Below, piece by piece: positions 26,849-35,498 of a stretch of DNA of 64,000 bases. Each line of letters opens with the position of its first letter. Within the stretch, counting starts at the first letter, position 1. The stretch is from the NCBI GenBank assembly GCA_947471505.1, contig CANIWM010000022.1:1-64000 (forward strand), in the 5' to 3' direction. A program made the position numbers and the translations under genes. The notes under the pieces are model-generated. The model was not told the DNA's origin. It saw nothing but the letters and a program-made list of their open reading frames with translations, and searched no databases. This stretch comes from Chthoniobacteraceae bacterium (GTDB taxonomy: Bacteria; Verrucomicrobiota; Verrucomicrobiia; Chthoniobacterales; Chthoniobacteraceae).

Positions 26849-29800
26849 ATGCACAAGAGTTTCATCGCCGTCGCCCTCGGGTTGCTCGGACTTTCGTTGG
26901 AGGCATCCACATTAAAAATCAGCGCAAACTCCACTGTGCGGCTGGCAGGTGAAGTGGAGGGCGATTACGCGTCGGCGCATGTTCATGTCGATGAAGTCGT
27001 CGGCGATACGGTGCCATTCACCATCTTTTTTGACCCGCAGACACTCGGGGTTCAGACGTGCGAGGTTTACACGAATTTGAATCGCCGCGACAGGGCGGGC
27101 GGGGATGCGGATGGCGACGGGGTGGAAGACGGCATCAAGCCCCCGGCAAATGTGCCAGTGGGCAGTGATGCACACTATTTCAAAGCATATACGATGACCG
27201 GAGTGAGCGGTGGCTACCTACTCACGCTCGCCGCGAATAAGACCGGCGCGTATCGCCTCACCGTGCGCTGGCGATTGACGTCGGATTCGCCGGGAACCTA
27301 CCGGTATTACAATAACGACGACGCGGGAGGGAAACGGGACTACGCGATCGTGGTGAGTCCGAAAAAGGCGCGCGACATCATCATGTATGAAGTGAACCCG
27401 TTGACGATTATCGCCACAGGCACAGGTTCTTCCCAGCGCGGGACTTTTGCGGACCTTGCGAACGGTCTGACTGGCGGCGCAGGCACGCCACGTTTCAGCC
27501 TCAACTACGTGAAAGACCTTGGCGCGAACATGCTGTGGTTTCAGCCCATTCATCCCAACGGAATTGCGGGCCGGCAGACGGACCCGGCCACGGGGCAGGC
27601 GTTTGAGGTCGGCTCGCCTTACGCGGTGAAGAACTTTTTCGAAGTCATGCCGCTCATGGCGAAAGCGTTCACGCCCGGCGGCACCCCTGCGACGAACGAC
27701 ACTCCTGCGGGCCGCGGGCAGGCGATGGGGGAGTTTCAGAGCTTTAGCGCGGCGGCGGATGCGGCGGCGGTGGACATCATGCTGGATGCGCCGTTTAACC
27801 ATACGAGTTACGACGTGGAGCTTGCAGCAGCAGGCCAGACGTTCTGGGGAAACGGGGGGAGTTCGGCGGCGTCGGAGATTCGCAATGTGGAGGCGCGATT
27901 CTTTTCGCGAACCGGCGCTTATGACATGCGGGCGTCCGGCGCGGGCAACATCGCCATCGCGCCCGACCGCATCGCGGAGTTTGCGTTCTCGGATACTTTC
28001 GATGTGTATTTCGGACGGTACGCGGCGCTGGTGTCCGGAACGACCGGCGGACATCTGAGCACGGGAGATTGGTTCGATTCCACAGTCGGCAGCGAGTCGT
28101 CGGGCGGCGGAGGCAACGGTCACTTCGACGCTGTGACGCAAAAGGTCTGGCGCTATTTCGCGGCGTACGTGGACTTCTGGCTGACGCAGACTGGCTACCC
28201 CGCGAACGCTGCTGGAGCGTCGCTGAATTCGACGGTCGGGATTGACGGGCTGCGCGCCGATTTCGGGCAGGGGCTTCCGCCGCAGACGTGGGAATACATC
28301 GTCAACAAAACGCGCTCGCGAAAATGGAACTTTGTTTTCATGGCCGAGAGCCTCGACGGCGGCGCGGTGACTTATCGCAGCTCTCGGCACTTCGATATTT
28401 TGAATGAGAACATCGTCTTCCCGCTCCACGAGGCTACGACGACGAGCGCCTTCAGGACGATCTACGAAGACCGGCGGTCGGCGTATGGTCAGGCGGGCGT
28501 GCTCTTGAATACATCGAGCCACGACGAGGATCATTACAACGACCCGTGGCAGGCATTGGTGCGGTACGCGGTGAACGGAACCATCGACGGTGCGCCGCTC
28601 ATTTTCCCAGGGCAGGAGCTTGGGCTCAGCGGCACGATTGTCCCGCCAAGTCATACCAATGGGACGGGCACATTTGGCTACGACCGGTATGAGATCAACG
28701 TTGGCAAGCCGATCCCGCATTTTAAGAAATACAACTCGCTCATGCCGCTGTGGCGTCAGACGGACCCAGCGCATGGGAGCTATAACTACGGCATCGCGCA
28801 GCTCCATCCGGTCCATGCCGCAATCGGCCAGGCCCGAGCAGGCTCCAAAGCGCTCCGGTCATCCAACCGCTACTTCCTCGATCGGACGGAAGGGCAGGGG
28901 AGATACGAGGAGATATTCAGCGTGGCGAAGTACGAAACGGCAAACGCATCGCCCGCAAACTCGGATGTGGTCTTCGGGTTCGTGAACTTAATCCGTAACG
29001 CGGGGCAGGACCGGACGTTCAATGTGAACATCACGCAGAACAGCACGAATCTCTTCGGCATCAAAAGCGGACGCACCTACAACGTGCGGAACGTCGCGGC
29101 CTACACCGGTGTGGACTCCAATCGGCGCAATACTTTGCTATGGGGCGCGGGGCGCACGGGCAGCGATGTGCTCGCGAGCGGTGTCCGTGTCATCATGAAT
29201 GCGGTCCCGACGGTCAACGCAGCATGGACGTCGGCACCTTACGAAGCGCAATACCTCAAACTGCTCGACACGACCGCCCCGACTGCGACACCGGCACAGC
29301 CGACAGGCCCGAATGTCTTCGCATACGCTATCGGTAGCGCTGTGACTTTCACCTGGCCTGCGATCGCCGCCGACAGCGAGGGCATCGCGCCTTCCTACCG
29401 TCTCAGCGTGAGTATCAATGGAGGCGCTCCTACGAACGTTGTCACCGCGTCTCCGAGCTACACGGTGAATGCGGCTGAGGGTCAGACCGTTGTTGTTTCG
29501 GTGCAGGCTGTGAATCCTGACGACCCGATACAGAGTGGACCTGCGAGTGTCGCATCGAGCTCCATCAAACTCCTTGCCAGCGCTGGAGATGAGGATGGTG
29601 ATGGACAAAGCAACGCGGCCGAGCACGCCGCAGGAATTAACCCGCTTAACAACGCGTCGGTGTTCAAAATCACTGCGACTTCGCGCCCGACAGCGACTTC
29701 CGTCACGGTGACGTGGGCGAGTGCCGCCGGCAGGAATTACGAGGTGTGGGCGACCACGGACCTCTCGCTACCGTTCGCGAAAGTCAGCGGAGTGGCCCCG

Positions 29801-29887
29801 ATCTCCAGCGCAGGAAGTTCGACAAGTTATACCGATTCTTCAGCCGACGGATCGACGAAGTTCTATCAAGTAAGGACCGTGCCGTAG
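26849..29887 (+). CDS. Secreted GH13 alpha-amylase-family protein, second of a tandem pair
   Basis: The 1012-residue protein has a signal peptide, an N-terminal beta domain (about 20-160) and a GH13 barrel starting near ARDIIMYEVNPL. Conserved regions are MLDAPFNHTS (about 310), GIDGLRADF with the nucleophile (about 463), FMAESLDGG with the acid/base (about 495) and SSHDEDHYND (about 555). The C-terminus has a fibronectin-like segment, a DEDGDGQSNAAEH calcium-type motif and the shared terminal module ending FYQVRTVP. The ATG at 26849 is preferred to the GTG just before it. It differs clearly from the upstream GH13, so this is not a recent duplication. Confidence 0.83.
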   Translation: MHKSFIAVALGLLGLSLEASTLKISANSTVRLAGEVEGDYASAHVHVDEVVGDTVPFTIFFDPQTLGVQTCEVYTNLNRRDRAGGDADGDGVEDGIKPPANVPVGSDAHYFKAYTMTGVSGGYLLTLAANKTGAYRLTVRWRLTSDSPGTYRYYNNDDAGGKRDYAIVVSPKKARDIIMYEVNPLTIIATGTGSSQRGTFADLANGLTGGAGTPRFSLNYVKDLGANMLWFQPIHPNGIAGRQTDPATGQAFEVGSPYAVKNFFEVMPLMAKAFTPGGTPATNDTPAGRGQAMGEFQSFSAAADAAAVDIMLDAPFNHTSYDVELAAAGQTFWGNGGSSAASEIRNVEARFFSRTGAYDMRASGAGNIAIAPDRIAEFAFSDTFDVYFGRYAALVSGTTGGHLSTGDWFDSTVGSESSGGGGNGHFDAVTQKVWRYFAAYVDFWLTQTGYPANAAGASLNSTVGIDGLRADFGQGLPPQTWEYIVNKTRSRKWNFVFMAESLDGGAVTYRSSRHFDILNENIVFPLHEATTTSAFRTIYEDRRSAYGQAGVLLNTSSHDEDHYNDPWQALVRYAVNGTIDGAPLIFPGQELGLSGTIVPPSHTNGTGTFGYDRYEINVGKPIPHFKKYNSLMPLWRQTDPAHGSYNYGIAQLHPVHAAIGQARAGSKALRSSNRYFLDRTEGQGRYEEIFSVAKYETANASPANSDVVFGFVNLIRNAGQDRTFNVNITQNSTNLFGIKSGRTYNVRNVAAYTGVDSNRRNTLLWGAGRTGSDVLASGVRVIMNAVPTVNAAWTSAPYEAQYLKLLDTTAPTATPAQPTGPNVFAYAIGSAVTFTWPAIAADSEGIAPSYRLSVSINGGAPTNVVTASPSYTVNAAEGQTVVVSVQAVNPDDPIQSGPASVASSSIKLLASAGDEDGDGQSNAAEHAAGINPLNNASVFKITATSRPTATSVTVTWASAAGRNYEVWATTDLSLPFAKVSGVAPISSAGSSTSYTDSSADGSTKFYQVRTVP

Positions 29888-29951
29888 CCGTCTTCCTCCC
29901 CACTGGCGGCGAGCTTGCCCATCGTCGGCGCGTACTCGTAGTATCAAGCCG

Positions 29952-31970
29952 ATGTCTCAACAGAACTTCAGCCGCTATCGTCGGTGCCTTTCCTCTTTTT
30001 TGCTGGCGCTTACTTTTTCACTGCAATCGTTTGCGGTGAATCCGCCCGCGCCTTTTTCCCGCTCGCCGTATCTTCAGTCTGCGAGCCCTTCGTCGATGAA
30101 TATCGTCTGGCGGACTGAGGGGCCGATGGATCCTGTGGTTCGGTATGGGAAAGAGCAGGGGACTCTCGATAAAGAGGTGCGCGGTGCGGTAGTGCGGGCG
30201 TCGTTGGGGGGAAATGGAACGCCTGTTTTGCCGAAGTGGGAGCCTCTGCGGACTCCGGCGAACCTCGCGCTTCCAAAGCTGCACTCGGCCCCGGTGGGGA
30301 CGTTTCAGTATGAGGTGAAACTCAAGGACTTGGAGACGGAGACGACTTACTTCTACGCTGTCTATAATGGCGGGAAGCGGCTCACAGAGGACGACGGCTC
30401 GTTCCGCTTCACCACGCACCCGAAGTCCGGCTCGGACAGGCCCGTGCGGTTTTGGGTCATCGGCGATGGCGGCACTGGGCGCAGCGAACAAGCGGCGGTT
30501 CACGACGCGATGCGCAAGACAGTGGAAAGCGAAAAGCACCCGCTGGATTTCTGGCTTCACGTTGGCGATATGGCCTACACCACGGGACGTGACAATGAGT
30601 TCCAGTCCCGCTTTTTCGAGATGTACGACAGCACATTGCGCAACAAAGTGTGCTGGCCCGCGATGGGAAATCACGAGGGTTTTAATGCGAACGGGAAGAC
30701 CGGTGTGGGGCCGTATTACGATGCTTACGTCACGCCCACTCGCGCCGAGGCGGGCGGCGTGGCGTCTGGCACGGAGGCTTACTATTCCTTCGATTACGCG
30801 AACGTTCATTTTATCTGCCTCGACTCGCACGACCTCAGCCGCAAGCCCGGCGACCCGATGGCGAGCTGGCTGAAGGCGGACCTCGAAAAGGCAAAGGCAG
30901 ATTGGCTCATCGCCTTCTGGCACCACCCTCCTTACACCAAAGGCAGCCACGATAGCGACAAAGAGACGGACCTCACTGAGATGCGCAAACTCATCATGCC
31001 CATCTGCGAGGCGGGCGGCGTGGACGTCGTGCTCACCGGGCACTCCCACATCTATGAGCGCTCCATGCTCATGGATGGCGCGTATGGCACGCCCACCTTT
31101 GCGGATAACGTGATCCTCGATGATGGCGATGGCGATCCGGATGGCGACGGCGCGTATCGCAAGAGCAAAGGCATCCACGCCCACGAAGGCACTGTCCAAG
31201 TCGTTACCGGCAACGCGGGCGCAACCCTCGGTCGCAACGGCACCATGCCCGTCATGCGCCGCATCATCCTCGAACACGGCGGCGTCCTCGTGGATGTAAA
31301 AGGCGACACGCTCACCGGGCGGATGATCAATCGCGACGGCGCAGAATCCGATCTCTTCAGCGTAGTGAAGCGCGGCAAAGTAACCCCCACACGCCTCACT
31401 CTTCCGTGGGTCCCGGCGGAATACAAAAAGCCCGACATCGCACTGAAGGGCGTCGGGGGGCCATCCGTGGATCGTAAGGTCCTCATCGCGCCGGGAGCCG
31501 AGTGGCAGTTCACCTTTGACCAGCCCGTGCGCGGGAAAGAGTGGACTCAGCCCGTCTTCCCAGCCGAGGGCTGGAAGCGCGGCCCGGCGGGCTTCGGCTA
31601 CGGCAAGCTCCCATTCCGCACTGACGTTCGCGAGATGCGGCGAAAGGCCACCGTCCTTTACGCGCGTAGCGAATTCCGCATCGAGCAAGTGGACCGTGTC
31701 ACCGAGTTGGGGCTGGAGATCGACTTCAGCGACGCCTTCATCGCCTACATCAACGGCAACGAAGTCATCCGCAGCGGCGTAGGCCGGAGCAGCGGGCGCA
31801 ACGCCCAGAATATCAAAGTGCGTGAGCAAAAAGGCCCCCAATTTTTCGCACTCCCCGACGCCCTCAAAATCCTCAAGGACGGCGTCAACGTCCTCTCCAT
31901 CGAAGCCCACAACAGCAGCGCCGAAAAAGTGGACTTCCTTCTTAGCCCCACCCTTCTACTCGAAGACTAA
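29952..31970 (+). CDS. Exported purple acid phosphatase-like metallophosphoesterase
   Basis: The 672-residue protein has a signal peptide, a fibronectin-like N-terminal domain (about 38-145) with the PAP-typical RSPYLQSASPSSMNIVWRTE, then a calcineurin-like domain with the metal motifs VIGDGGTG, VGDMAY, MGNHEGFN, FWHHPPYTKGSH and VLTGHSHIYER. It should hydrolyse phosphoesters outside the cytoplasm. A DDGDGDPDGDG insert may bind calcium. The last 150 residues form another beta domain. The next gene starts directly after its stop. Confidence 0.85.
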   Translation: MSQQNFSRYRRCLSSFLLALTFSLQSFAVNPPAPFSRSPYLQSASPSSMNIVWRTEGPMDPVVRYGKEQGTLDKEVRGAVVRASLGGNGTPVLPKWEPLRTPANLALPKLHSAPVGTFQYEVKLKDLETETTYFYAVYNGGKRLTEDDGSFRFTTHPKSGSDRPVRFWVIGDGGTGRSEQAAVHDAMRKTVESEKHPLDFWLHVGDMAYTTGRDNEFQSRFFEMYDSTLRNKVCWPAMGNHEGFNANGKTGVGPYYDAYVTPTRAEAGGVASGTEAYYSFDYANVHFICLDSHDLSRKPGDPMASWLKADLEKAKADWLIAFWHHPPYTKGSHDSDKETDLTEMRKLIMPICEAGGVDVVLTGHSHIYERSMLMDGAYGTPTFADNVILDDGDGDPDGDGAYRKSKGIHAHEGTVQVVTGNAGATLGRNGTMPVMRRIILEHGGVLVDVKGDTLTGRMINRDGAESDLFSVVKRGKVTPTRLTLPWVPAEYKKPDIALKGVGGPSVDRKVLIAPGAEWQFTFDQPVRGKEWTQPVFPAEGWKRGPAGFGYGKLPFRTDVREMRRKATVLYARSEFRIEQVDRVTELGLEIDFSDAFIAYINGNEVIRSGVGRSSGRNAQNIKVREQKGPQFFALPDALKILKDGVNVLSIEAHNSSAEKVDFLLSPTLLLED

Positions 31971-32882
31971 ATGCGCGCCGCACTCGTCACACTTGGCGTT
32001 ATCCTTTGCGCAGTCCCGCTCTTCGCACACGAAGGCCCCGAGGGAGAAATCGAAGAGCTCACCGAGCGCATGAAGCGCAACGGCGAAACCGCCAGTCTTC
32101 TCACCGAACGCGCCATCGAATACCGCGTCATCGGCAAGCTCCCCGAAGCCACCAAAGACCTCGAACTCGCCCTCGCCTTCGCCCCAGATTCCATCGGCGC
32201 ACACCGCGAACTCGCCCGCGTGCTCTTCCTCGGCGGGAAAGCGAACGAGGCCATCGCCATCATTGTGCGCGGGCTCGCCGTGAAGACCAACGAACCCTCC
32301 GACCTCGCCTCCCTGCGGATGCTGCGCGCCGAGATTTACCGCTCCCAAAACGAAAACAAAAAAGCCCTCGAAGATTGCGACGCCGGCCTTCGCCTCCATA
32401 AGCAGAACCCCGAGTGGTATCTCCTCCGCAGCGACATCCAAAAGCGCCTCAAAGCCCACAAAGAACGGCTCGCCGGGCTCGACGAAGGTATCCGCGAAAC
32501 CGGCGCAGGCGTCTTGGAAATCGAGCGCATCGAAACACAACTCGACGCCGGGCAATGGAACGCTGCCCTTCCGCTCATCGAAGCCGAACTCCGCGACTCC
32601 CGCATCAAAAGCTCCTGGCTCATCCGCCGCGCCCGTGCCCTCATCGGGCTCGGCAAAAAAGCAGAAGCCGAAACCGACCTGAAAAACGCCTTCGAAGAAA
32701 TCGCCAAACGCCTCAACCCCAAAAACCCCGACGTGCCGCTCCTTCTCGACAAAGCCCTCGTGCACGAACTTCTCGGTGAAAAGAAAGACGCCCTCCGTGC
32801 CTACGAGGAAGCTCGCGATAAAGGCGCGACCGACAGCGTGAACGACCGCATCAAGGCTCTGCTAGAAACACCGGAGAAATAG
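31971..32882 (+). CDS. Exported TPR-repeat protein
   Basis: The 303-residue protein has a signal peptide (VILCAVPLFAHEG) and then TPR-like helical repeats, for example LTERAIEYRVIGKLPEATKDLELAL and LEDCDAGLRLHKQNPEWYLLRS. It has no catalytic motif. Its ATG follows the stop of the phosphatase gene with zero spacing (TAAATG), so the two are translated from one message. It probably serves as a partner or scaffold; this is inference. Confidence 0.75.
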   Translation: MRAALVTLGVILCAVPLFAHEGPEGEIEELTERMKRNGETASLLTERAIEYRVIGKLPEATKDLELALAFAPDSIGAHRELARVLFLGGKANEAIAIIVRGLAVKTNEPSDLASLRMLRAEIYRSQNENKKALEDCDAGLRLHKQNPEWYLLRSDIQKRLKAHKERLAGLDEGIRETGAGVLEIERIETQLDAGQWNAALPLIEAELRDSRIKSSWLIRRARALIGLGKKAEAETDLKNAFEEIAKRLNPKNPDVPLLLDKALVHELLGEKKDALRAYEEARDKGATDSVNDRIKALLETPEK

Positions 32883-32893
32883 AGCCGTCCACT

Positions 32894-33844
32894 TTACGAC
32901 GTAGCTCCCGTGCAAGACGACCCAGCGCCCGCCGTGCAGGCGAGGCAGTGAAAGCCCGTCAGGATTTCCCGGTCGTCCAGATACTCCGGCGTGATGTCCC
33001 ACAGATACAGCGGCTTCCCGTTGCGAATCTGCATGTTGAGCATCTGGTTGAAGTCGCAGTCGTACACCTCCCCGCGCCAGCCGATGCTCACCGTGCTGCG
33101 GCACATCAGCCCATCCACCGTGCCGGGGTTAAACGCCTGCACGAGCGTCTCTATGTATTCGTCGAATTTCCCCTGCTCCCGCAAGTCCTCCGCGAACCGT
33201 GCGATGGGCTGATTCGTGATCGTGAAGAGCCGCGAAAAGACGATGCCGTAGCGCGCCTTCAGCTCCTCTTTATAGTCCGCCTCCAGCTCGGCCTGCGGCG
33301 GCGGGAGCTTGGTGCCGAGAGGATTAAAGACGAGCGACAGCGGCAGCTTTGGGTTCGTCCCGTAGCCTTGCGCGTTCAGCTTTTTCAAAGCCGAGATGCT
33401 CTTTGCGAACACACCGTCTCCGCGCTGCGAGTCCACATTTTCGCCGATGTAACACGGCAGCGATGCCACGACTTCCACCTCATGTTTCGCGAGGTATTCC
33501 GGCAGCCAGGAAAACGCGCCCGTCTCGATGATGGTGAGATTATTCCGGTCCATCACATGCGCGCCCGCCGCCTTCGCCGTCTCCACGAAATACCGGAAGT
33601 GCTCGCTCAGCTCCGGCGCTCCGCCCGTGATGTCCACCGTCTCCGGGCGATGCTCCGTGATCCACGCGCCCACGCGCCGCGCGTCTTCATCGGAGATCAT
33701 CTCCGTCCTCCACGGCGACGCATCTACATGGCAGTGGCGGCACGTCTGGTTGCACTTGCGCCCGACGTTGATTTGCAGCGTGCGCAGCTTGCCGCGACGA
33801 AGATTGAGGCCGTGAGTGGAGAGCTGTTGGTCGAAGCGGTTCAT
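32894..33844 (-). CDS. arsS: Arsenosugar biosynthesis radical SAM protein ArsS
   Basis: The 316-residue protein has the radical SAM motif CNQTCRHCHVDASPWRTE, where CHVDASP is diagnostic for ArsS. DITGGAPELSEHFR and VVASLPCYIGENVDSQRG support it. ArsS attaches a deoxyadenosyl group in the arsenosugar pathway. The C-terminal Cys cluster CLACTAGAGSSCTG fits the family; some relatives are selenoproteins, but no in-frame TGA is seen here. The usual arsM partner is not adjacent. Confidence 0.88.
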   Translation of the reverse strand: MNRFDQQLSTHGLNLRRGKLRTLQINVGRKCNQTCRHCHVDASPWRTEMISDEDARRVGAWITEHRPETVDITGGAPELSEHFRYFVETAKAAGAHVMDRNNLTIIETGAFSWLPEYLAKHEVEVVASLPCYIGENVDSQRGDGVFAKSISALKKLNAQGYGTNPKLPLSLVFNPLGTKLPPPQAELEADYKEELKARYGIVFSRLFTITNQPIARFAEDLREQGKFDEYIETLVQAFNPGTVDGLMCRSTVSIGWRGEVYDCDFNQMLNMQIRNGKPLYLWDITPEYLDDREILTGFHCLACTAGAGSSCTGATS

Positions 33845-33848
33845 CGCC

Positions 33849-34664
33849 TTACTTCGCGAAGAACGGGTTATTCCTCTGCTCCTCGCCCACGCTGGTCAGC
33901 GGGCCGTGGCCGGGGCAAATCACCGTCTCCGGCATCAGCGTGAAAATCTCATCCACGTTGCACTTCAGCGCAGCCGCATAGCTCACTTTTCCGCCGCCCA
34001 TACTGCCGGCAAAAATCGAATCTCCCACCACTGCGACCGGTCGCCCGAGGCCCGTCACCACATACGTCACTCCGCCCGGAGAATGGCCCCAGGTCAGGCG
34101 CGTATCGATCTTTAGTGAGCCGAGGTGCCAGCTATGGCCGACGGAGAAAACATTTGTCCCATCCACCGGCTCGCGATTGCCGGACCACACCGACGCGCCC
34201 GTCTTTTCGCGCAACCGGTCGAGGTCGAAGATATGATCGCCGTGCGTGTGCGTAATGAAGATGTGCTTAATCGTCAGCCCGCGCTTGCGTGCCTCGTCGA
34301 TCATCCCGCTGGCATCCGCGCCCGTATCGAAAACCGCCGCCTCCTTCGTTGCCGGGTCCCACACGAGGTAGGCATTCACCGTCATGTCCTCGAACGGCGT
34401 GTTAAACATCGCCAGCCCATCCAGCGTGACGTTTGCCGGTGCATACCGCTTCTCCGCCAGCGCCTGTAGCGCCGCCGCGTTCAGGCCCAGCAGCGGAGCG
34501 ATGCGCGCCGCCGTATCGAGGGAGAATTCCCCGTCGCAAAGCGCCTGCAATTTTGCGCCGTCCACACCCGCTTGCGCTGCAAGTGCGTTGTGTTCGATTT
34601 GCAAGCCGCGCATGGCTTTGCCGATGATGTCCGTGTAGCTGTCTTCGAGTGGAATAGTTACCAT
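33849..34664 (-). CDS. MBL-fold hydrolase with an N-terminal helical domain
   Basis: The 271-residue protein has a metallo-beta-lactamase fold with FITHTHGDHIFDL, the HSPGG region, VVGDSIF and CPGHGP. These zinc motifs resemble glyoxalase II-type hydrolases. The first 75 residues look like an XRE-type helical domain (LQIEHNALAAQAGVDGAKLQALCDG), a recurring fusion in this subfamily. I start at the ATG at 34664, which has GGAGG immediately upstream though the spacing is very short; an in-frame GTG at 34700 is possible. The gene lies 4 nt upstream of arsS and is probably co-transcribed; the substrate is unknown. Confidence 0.78.
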   Translation of the reverse strand: MVTIPLEDSYTDIIGKAMRGLQIEHNALAAQAGVDGAKLQALCDGEFSLDTAARIAPLLGLNAAALQALAEKRYAPANVTLDGLAMFNTPFEDMTVNAYLVWDPATKEAAVFDTGADASGMIDEARKRGLTIKHIFITHTHGDHIFDLDRLREKTGASVWSGNREPVDGTNVFSVGHSWHLGSLKIDTRLTWGHSPGGVTYVVTGLGRPVAVVGDSIFAGSMGGGKVSYAAALKCNVDEIFTLMPETVICPGHGPLTSVGEEQRNNPFFAK

Positions 34665-34767
34665 TCCTCCGCAAATAGAGAAGCCACCGCCGTCGCGCAA
34701 CGCTCAACATGGTTTGAATGAGGAAGTTCGCCGAGTTCGGCATTCGTCATTTTCCATCGCCGGGCGA

Positions 34768-35169
34768 TCAGTCCGCAAATAGCGGCTTGAACCCCGCCTG
34801 ATTGAAATGGTGATCCCGAGTCAGCGCGTCTTCGATTTCCTCGTCCTTCATCACCACAAATGAAACGCAGTCTGTCAGCGACCACTCTTTGTCGAGACGG
34901 GACGCGTAAAGCGCGAATCCGCGTTCATAGAGTGAGTCATTGTCGCCGATGATGCGGAAGCTCGCATCGTGTTCTAGCCGTTGGAGGAATCTCACTGTAG
35001 CAGCTCGAATAGGAGAGCCGCCCAAGGCATTTGCGACTTCCGCAAGCACCCACCGCGTCGTCACAAACTGCTCCCGATACGATGCCGCGAAACGGAGCAC
35101 GCGCTTGTGATGCTCATCGCGCCGATCGAGCAGTGCTAAAAAGTAGAACGTATCCGCGAAAACAACCAT
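34768..35169 (-). CDS. PIN-domain ribonuclease toxin
   Basis: The 133-residue protein has the PIN layout of acidic residues: FADTFYFLALLD at the start, the Glu in VLAEVANAL, SLTDCVSFVVMK and the final Asp in ALTRDHHF. PIN toxins of the VapC type cleave RNA. The gene abuts a 72-residue upstream gene with no gap, the standard antitoxin-toxin order. The 34665-34767 spacer carries an AATGACGAATG-type repeat. Confidence 0.82.
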   Translation of the reverse strand: MVVFADTFYFLALLDRRDEHHKRVLRFAASYREQFVTTRWVLAEVANALGGSPIRAATVRFLQRLEHDASFRIIGDNDSLYERGFALYASRLDKEWSLTDCVSFVVMKDEEIEDALTRDHHFNQAGFKPLFAD

Positions 35170-35388
35170 CTACCCGTTTCGTTTCGGCGCACCGGAGGCG
35201 TAATGATCATGCTCCGCCGCAAGGTCAGTCGGCCCGTCCTCCCACACCCCGATAAACTCTGCATACCGCTCCGCAAACGTCTCGCGCGGAATGGTGCGCG
35301 CCTCAATGCTCACCTCGGTCCCGTCCGGCCAATGCACGCCCGGTGGGAGCTTGATTGTGTCGTTTTGAACAATGGCAGTGATGCTCAT
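35170..35388 (-). CDS. Antitoxin of the PIN-domain pair
   Basis: The 72-residue protein starts MSITAIVQNDTIKLPPGVHWPDG, a small beta-fold found in antitoxins of the DUF104/AF2212 and SpoVT-AbrB-like groups. The acidic C-terminus would bind the toxin. The in-frame extension to 35472 is unsupported. The stop abuts the toxin start. The promoter must lie in the 110-bp space shared with the divergent S9 peptidase gene, where such antitoxins usually autorepress. Confidence 0.72.
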   Translation of the reverse strand: MSITAIVQNDTIKLPPGVHWPDGTEVSIEARTIPRETFAERYAEFIGVWEDGPTDLAAEHDHYASGAPKRNG

Positions 35389-35498
35389 GCCCGGAAGGTG
35401 CCCGAAGTTAAGCGGAGCGTCAACTTTGGGAATTGAACGCTCAACATTCCCATCACAGCAGCCTTGCACCACTCGCCGACATTCCGCACACCTCGCGG

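Noticed and set aside
27218-28816. 532-codon open frame on the minus strand
   Set aside because: Antisense to the second GH13 gene, Arg/Val-rich, with no family features.
30018-31910. 630-codon open frame on the minus strand
   Set aside because: Antisense to the purple acid phosphatase gene; no domain and no plausible start signal.
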